From positions 1 to 5,696 of the forward strand of contig JAEYXM010000077.1 of NCBI GenBank assembly GCA_023428465.1: DNA of 5,696 nt, written 5' to 3'. The position numbers were made by a program, and so were the translations under genes. The notes beneath the pieces were generated by a model. That model was given only the letters and a program-made list of their open reading frames with translations, was not told the DNA's origin and made no database searches. Source of the stretch: Actinomycetes bacterium (GTDB lineage: Bacteria; Actinomycetota; Actinomycetes; Actinomycetales; Cellulomonadaceae). Of this stretch, positions 1 to 5,042 are shown in pieces (within the stretch, counting starts at the first letter, position 1; each line of letters starts with the position of its first letter).

Positions 1-552
1 AGCGCGGACCACCTGGTCAGCCAGGCGTTCTACTTCACCGACCCCGAGGGCAACGGCATCGAGCTGTACGTCGACCGCCCTCGCGAGCAGTGGACCCGGC
101 AGGGCGGGCAGGTCCTCATGGACTCCCTCTACCTCGACGCGCAGGACTTCCTGCGCGCGCACCTCACCGAGGCCGCCACGGACGGGCTGCACGACGCCGC
201 CGCGAAGGTCGGCCACGTGCACCTGCAGGTCGGCGACATCGCGCCGGCGCGCGAGTTCTACGGCGACGTCCTCGGCTTCGCGACGACCTTCGAGGTGCCC
301 GGCGCCCTGTTCCTCAGCGCCGGCGGGTACCACCACCACCTCGCCGCGAACACGTGGAACAGCCGCGGCGCCGGCCCGCGCGCCTCGACGCTCGGCCTCG
401 GCCGCGTCACCGTCCAGGTCGCGGACCGCACCGAGCTCGACGCCGTCGCCGCGCGTCTGCGCCACCGTGGCCTCGCCGCCGACGACGACGGACGCTCCCT
501 CACGCTCGACGACCCGTGGCGCAACCGGGTCACGCTCGAGGTCGCCGCCTGA
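1..552 (+). CDS. VOC family (CatE-like glyoxalase/dioxygenase fold) protein, 3' part
   Basis: The frame is open from the first base to a TGA at 550-552, giving 183 C-terminal residues; the start lies upstream of the window. The fragment begins in the end of a first VOC module: 'DPEGNGIELY' at residues 14-23 is the classic closing strand, and E21 is a candidate metal ligand. A linker containing RPREQW follows. A second module starts at 'GHVHLQVGD' (71-79) and runs through 'FYGDVLGF' (86-93), 'SAGGYHHHLAANTWNSRGAG' (106-125) and a closing 'RVTLEV' (176-181). H72, the H111-H113 run and E180 are candidate divalent-metal ligands by comparison with glyoxalase and extradiol dioxygenase folds. The YHHHL...NTWNSRGAG block is typical of CatE-like proteins (catechol-2,3-dioxygenase-type), which are cytoplasmic. 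The true substrate cannot be read from sequence, and many such proteins are uncharacterised. An internal ATG at 118 would cut into the two-module fold and is not the start. No functional link to the neighbours is apparent. Confidence 0.88.
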   Translation, partial: SADHLVSQAFYFTDPEGNGIELYVDRPREQWTRQGGQVLMDSLYLDAQDFLRAHLTEAATDGLHDAAAKVGHVHLQVGDIAPAREFYGDVLGFATTFEVPGALFLSAGGYHHHLAANTWNSRGAGPRASTLGLGRVTVQVADRTELDAVAARLRHRGLAADDDGRSLTLDDPWRNRVTLEVAA

Positions 553-553
553 C

Positions 554-579
554 GGCGCCACGACCGGCAACCGTGCGCC
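554..579 (+). terminator. Hairpin just after the VOC gene stop, candidate terminator
   Basis: GGCG (554-557), one bulged C, then CACG (559-562) pair with CGTG (572-575) and CGCC (576-579) around a 9-nt loop. This makes 8 G/C-rich pairs beginning one base after the stop codon. No T-tract follows, as is common in high-GC actinobacteria. The position directly after a stop and before the lipoprotein promoter region supports a terminator role, but folding energy was not calculated. Confidence 0.4.
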
Positions 580-597
580 CAGCGCCCCCGCGACGAA

Positions 598-627
598 CTG
601 GCAGGCACCTTCCCGGCACGGTATTTT
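598..627 (+). promoter_or_regulatory. Candidate promoter of the first lipoprotein gene
   Basis: TATTTT at 622-627 fits the TAnnnT pattern of a -10 element and stands out as an AT-rich island in this GC-rich DNA. A poor -35-like CTGGCA lies at 598-603 with an 18-bp spacer. Transcription would begin near 634, leaving a leader of about 25 nt before the ATG at 659. The hexamer and the bases after it recur at the same distance (37 nt) before the second lipoprotein gene, which supports a conserved function. The -35 assignment is weak. Confidence 0.4.
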
Positions 628-648
628 GGCCCGGTTCGTCACCTCGGG

Positions 649-654
649 AAGGAG
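649..654 (+). promoter_or_regulatory. Ribosome binding site deciding the start of lipoprotein 1
   Basis: AAGGAG lies 4 nt before the ATG at 659. This site and the signal peptide that begins right at that ATG fix the start, although the frame remains open upstream into the VOC gene. Confidence 0.75.
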
Positions 655-658
655 CGAC

Positions 659-1372
659 ATGCGTCGCACACGGGCACACATCGGCGTCGGCGTCCTCGCC
701 ACCGCGCTCCTCGTCGGCGGCTGCGGCGGCGACGAGCCCGCCGCCCCGACCCCGCCCGCGGCCGAGCCGACCGCCGAGAAGGAGCCCAAGGGCGACAGGC
801 CCTCCGAGGAGCCCGCCGACAAGGCCACCACCGAGGCCCCCGACCCGGCCCCCGCGGCGCCCGGGGACATCGTGGCGCCCGGGACGACGCTCGCGCTCGG
901 CGAGCCCGCCGTGCTGCACGTCCAGTCGGGCCAGGAGGGCGACGACTACTACGGGTACTTCGTGGTGGAGACCACCGTCACCGAGATCGTGGAGGGTGAC
1001 CCCGCGATCTTCGACCAGTTCTCCAACGCCGCGGACTTCGAGGGCTACATCCCGTACTACATCATCCTCGAGCACGAGATCCTCTCCGCGACCGGGGAGC
1101 CGAACGCCAACATGATCCCGACCGTCAGGGGCCGCCTCGCGGACGGCACCGAGGCGGGCGACGTCATCTCCTTCGGCGGCGGCCTCCGCGACGTCTGCCC
1201 CAACGAGTACTACGACGAGAAGGTCGTCGGCGCGGTCGCCACGACCTGCAAGATCGCACTGGGCGAAGCGGGCGCACCCGTCACGGGCGCCTCCTGGCAC
1301 GGCGACGACTACGCCGACGGCGGCTACGACGAGAACCCCTACTACGACAACCCCGTCATCTGGGCCCCCTAA
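659..1372 (+). CDS. Secreted lipoprotein, copy 1 of a tandem pair (function unknown)
   Basis: This 237-residue protein has a lipoprotein signal peptide: the basic n-region MRRTRAH, a hydrophobic stretch (residues 8-20) and a lipobox ending VGGC with the lipidated cysteine at C22. It should be anchored on the outer face of the cytoplasmic membrane. Residues 23-72 form a Pro/Glu/Ala/Thr-rich linker, likely unstructured and spanning the cell wall. Residues 74-237 form a compact, Tyr- and Asp-rich domain with predicted beta strands. Two cysteines, C180 and C197, are conserved in the neighbouring paralogue and could form a disulfide outside the cell. Opening strands of the 'PGTTLALGE' type resemble the Ig-like DUF4352/MPT63 group of actinobacterial exported proteins, but I cannot confirm membership. 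The C-terminal 'YDENPYYDNPVIW' is also conserved in the paralogue. No catalytic motif is visible. The ATG at 659 is chosen for its AAGGAG site and intact signal peptide; upstream in-frame starts would hide the signal peptide. Confidence 0.85.
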   Translation: MRRTRAHIGVGVLATALLVGGCGGDEPAAPTPPAAEPTAEKEPKGDRPSEEPADKATTEAPDPAPAAPGDIVAPGTTLALGEPAVLHVQSGQEGDDYYGYFVVETTVTEIVEGDPAIFDQFSNAADFEGYIPYYIILEHEILSATGEPNANMIPTVRGRLADGTEAGDVISFGGGLRDVCPNEYYDEKVVGAVATTCKIALGEAGAPVTGASWHGDDYADGGYDENPYYDNPVIWAP

Positions 1373-1434
1373 CTTGGGGCGTACTGACGTCGGGCGGCGG
1401 TGAGACCACTTCGCGAGTGTGCCCGTTTTCGCGC

Positions 1435-1440
1435 TAGTTT
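1435..1440 (+). promoter_or_regulatory. -10-like element before the second lipoprotein gene
   Basis: TAGTTT lies exactly 37 nt before the ATG at 1472, matching the place of TATTTT before copy 1. The next 20 bases align without gaps with few changes. No convincing -35 was found 16-19 bp upstream. The 62 bp between the copy 1 stop and this point hold no other recognisable feature, and only a weak 5-bp hairpin (1364-1380) overlaps the copy 1 stop. Copy 2 may therefore be transcribed both by read-through from copy 1 and from this site. Confidence 0.3.
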
Positions 1441-1471
1441 GGGCCGATTCGTCCCCTCGGATAGGTCAGGT

Positions 1472-2170
1472 ATGCGCCGCACACGGGCACACATCAGCAT
1501 CGGACTCCTCGCCACCGCGCTCCTCGTCGGCGGCTGCGGGAGCGACGAACCCGAGGCCCCGACCACGACGGCCGAGGCTCCCCAAGAGCTGGAGCCCGAG
1601 GACGTCGAGCCCACCGACGAGCCGACGACTCGGACCCCGGAGCCCGGCCCCCCCGGGTCCGAGGACATCGCGGAGCCCGGGACGACGCTCGAGGTCGGCG
1701 AGTCCGCCGTCATCCACGTCCAGTCGGGCGCGGAGGAGTTCGACCACTACGCCTACTACGTCGTCGAGACCACCGTCACCGGGATCGTCGAGGGCGACGC
1801 CGCGATCCTCGCGCAGCTCGAGAACGCCGAGGACCTCGCCGGCTACACCCCGTACTTCATCGTCCTCGAGCACGAGATCATCTCCACCACCGGCCAGACG
1901 AACACCAGCATGACCCCGACCGTCGTCGGCCTCCTCGCAGACGGGACCGAGGCGCGCGGCGCGGTGTCCGTCGACGGCGCGCTCTCCGACGCCTGCCCCA
2001 CCGAGGTCTACGAGGAGCACGTCGTCGGCGCGGTCGCCAGGACCTGCCGGATCGCCCTGGGCGAGCCCGGCAACCCCGTCACGGGCGCCGCGTGGCGCGG
2101 CGACGACTACGCCGACGGGACCCTCGACGAGAACCCCTACGCCGACGACCCCGTCACCTGGACCTGGTGA
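1472..2170 (+). CDS. Secreted lipoprotein, copy 2 of a tandem pair (function unknown)
   Basis: This 232-residue paralogue of the preceding gene has the same layout. The signal peptide is nearly identical (MRRTRAH n-region, LATALLVGGC, lipidated C22). A Pro/Glu/Thr-rich linker spans roughly residues 23-67. The 164-residue domain (69-232) aligns with copy 1 without gaps at about 107 identical positions by hand count (about 65%). C175 and C192 keep the 17-residue spacing of the cysteine pair in copy 1. The motifs VQSG, YVVETTVT, IVEGD, LEHEI, LADGTEA, VVGAV, IALGE, PVTGA and GDDYADG are shared. The linker is the least conserved part, as expected for a disordered tether. The ribosome binding site is poor (AGGTCAGG at 1463-1470, ending one base before the ATG), unlike the clean AAGGAG of copy 1, so expression may be lower. 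The ATG at 1472 is chosen because it aligns exactly with copy 1. Function is unknown; a surface ligand-binding or envelope role is only a guess. Confidence 0.85.
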   Translation: MRRTRAHISIGLLATALLVGGCGSDEPEAPTTTAEAPQELEPEDVEPTDEPTTRTPEPGPPGSEDIAEPGTTLEVGESAVIHVQSGAEEFDHYAYYVVETTVTGIVEGDAAILAQLENAEDLAGYTPYFIVLEHEIISTTGQTNTSMTPTVVGLLADGTEARGAVSVDGALSDACPTEVYEEHVVGAVARTCRIALGEPGNPVTGAAWRGDDYADGTLDENPYADDPVTWTW

Positions 2171-2189
2171 TCCGCCCGGTCTGACGCAC

Positions 2190-2220
2190 CGTCCGCCCCG
2201 GGTGCGACCCTGGGCGGACG
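2190..2220 (+). terminator. Strong GC hairpin after the lipoprotein pair, candidate terminator
   Basis: CGTCCGCCC (2190-2198) pairs perfectly with GGGCGGACG (2212-2220). After a C/T mismatch, GGGT (2200-2203) pairs with ACCC (2207-2210) around a 3-nt GCG loop. This makes 13 pairs, nearly all G/C, 20 nt after the copy 2 stop. There is no T-tract. It sits between two functional blocks, so termination of the lipoprotein transcript is the simplest reading; a 5' leader structure for the ABC operon is an alternative. Confidence 0.6.
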
Positions 2221-2251
2221 CACGCTCAGGGTCGACTCAGGGGCCCACCCC

Positions 2252-2287
2252 ATGGCACCACGCCCGCCCGAGCGGCAGGATCGCTGA
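2252..2287 (+). other. Possible 11-codon leader ORF before the ABC operon
   Basis: ATG at 2252 opens a short frame encoding MAPRPPERQDR and ends with TGA at 2285-2287, one base before the ATG of the first ABC gene. A Shine-Dalgarno-like AGGGG (2239-2243) lies 8 nt upstream. Its end position would allow translational coupling to the ATPase gene, whose own AGGA site lies inside it. Short ORFs like this also arise by chance in GC-rich DNA, so the call is tentative. Confidence 0.25.
2277..2280 (+). promoter_or_regulatory. Ribosome binding site of the first ABC ATPase gene
   Basis: AGGA lies 8 nt before the ATG at 2289. It supports this start over an upstream in-frame GTG at 2202, which falls inside the strong hairpin at 2190-2220. 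Confidence 0.5.
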
Positions 2288-2288
2288 C

Positions 2289-3248
2289 ATGGACCACCCG
2301 CCCGCACCCACAGGTGCGCCGCCGGTCGCCTCCGTCACCACCACCGACCTGACCCGCACGTTCGGGCCCGTCACCGCGCTGTCCGCCCTCACGGTGGAGA
2401 TGCCGCGCGGCGTCGTCGGGCTCGTCGGCGCGAACGGGGCCGGCAAGTCCACGCTCATCAAGGTCCTCCTCGGCCTCCTGCCGCCCACGTCCGGGCGCGC
2501 GCAGGTCCTCGGCCTGGACCCGGTCAGCGACGGCCTCGCCATCAGGGCGCTCGTGGGGTACATGCCGGAGAGCGACTGCCTGCCCCCCGACGTCTCGGCG
2601 ACCGAGCTCGTCGTCCACCTCGCCCGCATGTCCGGCCTGCCCGCCGACGTCGCCCGCGAACGCACCGCCGACACGCTGCGGCACGTCGGGCTGTACGAGG
2701 AGCGGTACCGGCCCATCGGCGGGTACTCCACCGGCATGAAGCAGCGGGTCAAGCTCGCGCAGGCCCTCGTGCACGACCCGCAGCTCGTCCTGCTCGACGA
2801 GCCCACCAACGGCCTCGACCCCGCCGGCCGCGACGAGATGCTCGGGCTCATCCAGCGGATCAGCACCGAGTTCGGCATCTCCGTCATCGTGACCTCGCAC
2901 CTGCTGGGTGAGCTCGAGCGCATCTCCGACCACGTGGTCGTCATCGAGGGCGGCGTGCTCCAGCGCTCCACCTCCACCGCGGACGCGACGCAGCTCAGCG
3001 GCGTCCTGCTCGTCGAGGTGACCGACGACGCCGACCGGGTCGTCGCACGGCTGCGCGCCGGCGGTGCGGCCGTCGTGCACGACGGCGCCGGGCACAGCTT
3101 CACCGTCGAGCTCACCGGCGACGACGTGCTCGACGCGATCCCCGCCGCCGCGGCTGACCTCGGCGTCGGCCTCGTGCGCATGCAGCACCGCCGCCACCAC
3201 CTGACCGAGATCTTCCGCCCGGAGGAGGTGGCCCGTGTCGACGCCTGA
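2289..3248 (+). CDS. ABC-2 type transporter ATP-binding protein, first module
   Basis: This is a 319-residue cytoplasmic ATPase that would power the permeases encoded downstream. Visible motifs in order are Walker A GANGAGKST (47-55), signature YSTGM followed by KQR (146-153), Walker B LVLLDEP (166-172), D-loop GLDP (175-178) and switch histidine H204 in VTSHLL. The segment where a Q-loop glutamine is expected reads YMPESD (91-96), with Glu at 94. Residues from about 238 to 305 form a C-terminal accessory domain like the DUF4162-type tail of many ABC-2 ATPases, ending 'HHLTEIFRPEE'. The NatA/DrrA-like architecture fits drug, antibiotic or lipid-type export, but the substrate cannot be predicted. 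The ATG at 2289 is chosen for its AGGA site and because an upstream GTG (2202) would add 29 unlikely residues and start within the hairpin. The next gene starts 14 nt before this stop. The codons 3221-3228 near its end also serve as the ribosome binding site of the permease gene. Confidence 0.93.
   Translation: MDHPPAPTGAPPVASVTTTDLTRTFGPVTALSALTVEMPRGVVGLVGANGAGKSTLIKVLLGLLPPTSGRAQVLGLDPVSDGLAIRALVGYMPESDCLPPDVSATELVVHLARMSGLPADVARERTADTLRHVGLYEERYRPIGGYSTGMKQRVKLAQALVHDPQLVLLDEPTNGLDPAGRDEMLGLIQRISTEFGISVIVTSHLLGELERISDHVVVIEGGVLQRSTSTADATQLSGVLLVEVTDDADRVVARLRAGGAAVVHDGAGHSFTVELTGDDVLDAIPAAAADLGVGLVRMQHRRHHLTEIFRPEEVARVDA
3221..3228 (+). promoter_or_regulatory. Strong ribosome binding site inside the end of the ATPase gene
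   Basis: GGAGGAGG lies 6 nt before the GTG at 3235. It is the best Shine-Dalgarno match in the window and decides the GTG start of the permease despite the overlap with the upstream gene. Confidence 0.8.
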
Positions 3249-4134
3249 GACCGCCCCCACCGCCGACGTCATCCACGACATCGGCTTCCGGCACTACACC
3301 GGCGAGCGCATGGGCCGCCCCTGGGTGCGCCGTTCCCTGCTCGTCGAGACCGTGCGCGGCATCTTCGGCCTCGGCCGACCCGCCCGCGCCAAGGTCATGC
3401 CCTGGACACTCATCTCGATGCTCGCGGTCCCGCCGCTGATCATCGCGCTCGTCATCGTCCTCACCGGGGCCGACGAGCTGCCCATGAGCTACACCGACTA
3501 CCCCGCCGGGTTCTGGCTCGTCGTCGCGCTCTTCGTCGGCGGCGCCGCGCCCTACTGCGTGTCCCGCGACCTGCGCCACGGCGTCATGCCGCTGTACCTG
3601 TCGCGGCCCATGGACCGCGCCGACTACGTGTGGGCGAAGTTCCTCGGGCTCACCCTCTGCGTGTTCGGTGTCATGGCCGTCGGCGAGACGCTCCTGCTCG
3701 TCGGGGCCCTGCTCGCCGAGCTGCCGCCCGGTGACCAGCTCACCGGCTGGCTCGGCGGGCTGCTCGCCTGCGCGCTCCTCGCCGTCCTGCTGAGCGCCAT
3801 CGCGCTCGCCATCGCGGCCTTCACCCCGCGGCGGGGCCTCGGCGTCGCCGTCATCATCACCGCGCTCGTCATGGTCAGCGGGATGGTCGAGCTGCTCATC
3901 GAGATCGCGCGGGAGAAGGACCTCATGACGCTCGCCGAGTACCTGCCGGTGCTCGACCCGTTCGGGCTCGTCGACGGCCTCGCCGTCGGGATCCTCGGGG
4001 TCGGCTCCTCGCGCGGGCACGCGCTGCCCGACGCGCCCCTCGGCATCGTCGTCTACCTCGCAGCGTGGGCCGGCGTCGTCGCCGGGTGCCTGTGGCTCCT
4101 CGTCCGTCGCTACCGGAAGGCGGGTGGCGTGTGA
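3235..4134 (+). CDS. ABC-2 type transporter permease, first module
   Basis: This 299-residue integral membrane protein has six likely spans at about 57-78, 92-110, 136-160, 172-197, 203-224 and 268-291. A cytoplasmic N-terminal stretch of about 55 residues contains 'IHDIGFRHYTGERMGR' (13-28), a pattern I associate with actinobacterial ABC permeases of this type. After span 2, 'SRDLRHGVMPLYLSRPMDRA' (110-129) matches the ABC-2 family motif in which a short loop with L-S-R-P leads into the third span and contacts the ATPase. The protein would form the membrane channel with one or both ATPases of this operon. The GTG start is supported by GGAGGAGG 6 nt upstream. The gene overlaps its upstream neighbour by 14 nt and its downstream neighbour by 4 nt (GTGA), so translation is probably coupled. 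The substrate is unknown. Confidence 0.9.
   Translation: MSTPETAPTADVIHDIGFRHYTGERMGRPWVRRSLLVETVRGIFGLGRPARAKVMPWTLISMLAVPPLIIALVIVLTGADELPMSYTDYPAGFWLVVALFVGGAAPYCVSRDLRHGVMPLYLSRPMDRADYVWAKFLGLTLCVFGVMAVGETLLLVGALLAELPPGDQLTGWLGGLLACALLAVLLSAIALAIAAFTPRRGLGVAVIITALVMVSGMVELLIEIAREKDLMTLAEYLPVLDPFGLVDGLAVGILGVGSSRGHALPDAPLGIVVYLAAWAGVVAGCLWLLVRRYRKAGGV
4115..4120 (+). promoter_or_regulatory. Ribosome binding site of the second ABC ATPase gene
   Basis: GGAAGG lies 10 nt before the GTG at 4131, within the last codons of the permease gene. It supports the GTG that overlaps the permease stop as GTGA. Confidence 0.55.
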
Positions 4135-5042
4135 GCACCCTCGTCCTCGACCACGTGTCCCGCTGGTACGGCAACGTGGTGGCCGCCAACGACGTCACCA
4201 TGACCATCGGCCCCGGGATCACCGGGCTCCTCGGCCCCAACGGCGCCGGCAAGTCCACGCTCATCGGGATGATGAGCGGGTTCCTCGCCCCGTCCGCCGG
4301 GACCGTCACGCTCGACGGGCAGCCCGTCTGGCGCCACCCCGAGCTCTACCGGTCCATCGGCCTCGTCCCGGAGACCGAGGCCATGTACGACATGGTCACC
4401 GGCTGGGAGTTCGTCCTCGCCAACGCCCGCCTGCACGGCGTCCCGCAGCCCGAGGCCGCCGCGAAGCTCGCACTCGACCTCGTCGAGATGTGGGACGCCA
4501 AGGACCGCGAGATCGCCGGCTACTCCAAGGGCATGAAGCAGCGGGTCAAGATGGCGACCGCCCTGGTCCACGACCCGTCCGTCCTGCTCCTCGACGAGCC
4601 GTTCAACGGCATGGACCCCCGCCAGCGCCTGCACCTCATGGAGCTGCTGCGCCGCCTCGGCGACCAGGGCCGCACCGTGCTGTTCAGCAGCCACATCCTC
4701 GAGGAGGTCGAGGAGATCGCCGGCACGATCGAGGTGATCGTGGCCGGGCGGCACGCGGCGTCGGGCGACTTCCGGCGCATCCGGCGCCTCATGACCGAGC
4801 GGCCGCACCAGTACACGATCCGCTCGAACGACGACCGGCGCCTGGCCGCCTCGCTCGTCGCCGACGGCTGCGCGAGCGCCGTCGACCTGGCCGGGGGCGC
4901 CATCGCCGTCCAAGCGCCCGACTTCGGCGCGTTCACCCGCGCCCTGCCCGCGCTGGCCCGCTCGAGCGGCGTCCGGCTCCTCGAGGTCTCCCCGGCGGAC
5001 GAGTCGCTGGAGAGCGTGTTCGCTTACCTGGTGGCCCGATGA
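4131..5042 (+). CDS. ABC-2 type transporter ATP-binding protein, second module
   Basis: This 303-residue ATPase is a distant paralogue of the first one in the operon. Motifs are Walker A GPNGAGKST (35-43), signature YSKGM followed by KQR (131-138), Walker B VLLLDEP (151-157), D-loop GMDP (160-163) and switch histidine H188 in FSSHIL. As in the first ATPase, Pro-Glu (80-81, in LVPETE) stands where the Q-loop glutamine is expected. The D-loop has Met in place of the usual Leu. Residues from about 225 to 303 form a C-terminal accessory domain ending in 'ESLESVFAYLV', the usual tail of ABC-2 export ATPases. The start is the GTG at 4131, whose last two bases are the first two of the preceding stop codon; this places MSTLVLDHVSRWYG at the proper N-terminus of the fold. 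The stop overlaps the next ATG as ATGA. It could pair with the following permease, with the first permease, or with the other ATPase as a heterodimer. Confidence 0.93.
   Translation: MSTLVLDHVSRWYGNVVAANDVTMTIGPGITGLLGPNGAGKSTLIGMMSGFLAPSAGTVTLDGQPVWRHPELYRSIGLVPETEAMYDMVTGWEFVLANARLHGVPQPEAAAKLALDLVEMWDAKDREIAGYSKGMKQRVKMATALVHDPSVLLLDEPFNGMDPRQRLHLMELLRRLGDQGRTVLFSSHILEEVEEIAGTIEVIVAGRHAASGDFRRIRRLMTERPHQYTIRSNDDRRLAASLVADGCASAVDLAGGAIAVQAPDFGAFTRALPALARSSGVRLLEVSPADESLESVFAYLVAR

Larger units (their letters stand above)
622..2170 (+). repeat. Tandem duplication of leader plus lipoprotein gene
   Basis: Unit 1 runs from 622 to 1372 and unit 2 from 1435 to 2170. The leader and signal-peptide region align without gaps at an offset of 813 bp. 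In the first 26 leader bases I count 4 mismatches, and in the first 68 coding bases 5 mismatches. Similarity falls off just upstream of the -10-like hexamer, which marks the apparent left limit of the duplicated unit. Protein divergence of about 35% in the main domain indicates an old duplication or an unequal rate of change along its length. Confidence 0.8.

Noticed and set aside
626..658. TTG at 626 (and 1439 in copy 2) as an earlier start adding 11 residues to each lipoprotein
   Set aside because: The two leaders differ mainly by changes that would alter amino acids. The AAGGAG site and the signal peptide n-region point to the ATG at 659 and its counterpart at 1472.
90..1115. 341-codon plus-strand frame crossing the VOC gene, the gap and lipoprotein 1
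   Set aside because: It is out of frame with both real genes, Arg/Pro-rich throughout and spans an intergenic hairpin and promoter region.
530..1300. Long open frame on the minus strand opposite lipoprotein 1
   Set aside because: It mirrors the codon pattern of the plus-strand gene, is low-complexity in Arg/Gly/Val/Asp and has no recognisable domain. Antisense frames stay open routinely in DNA this GC-rich.
1364..1380. GCCCC/GGGGC hairpin over the stop of lipoprotein 1 as a terminator
   Set aside because: The stem is only 5 bp, overlaps the coding end and has no T-tract, so it is too weak to call.
2202..2288. GTG at 2202 as the start of the first ABC ATPase
   Set aside because: It lies inside the strong hairpin, has no ribosome binding site and adds 29 residues with no similarity to an ABC N-terminus.
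2226..3281. Minus-strand open frames of over 300 codons opposite the first ABC ATPase, with similar ones opposite the other ABC genes
   Set aside because: The plus strand holds unambiguous ABC motifs across the same bases. The antisense products are compositionally biased and lack known folds.
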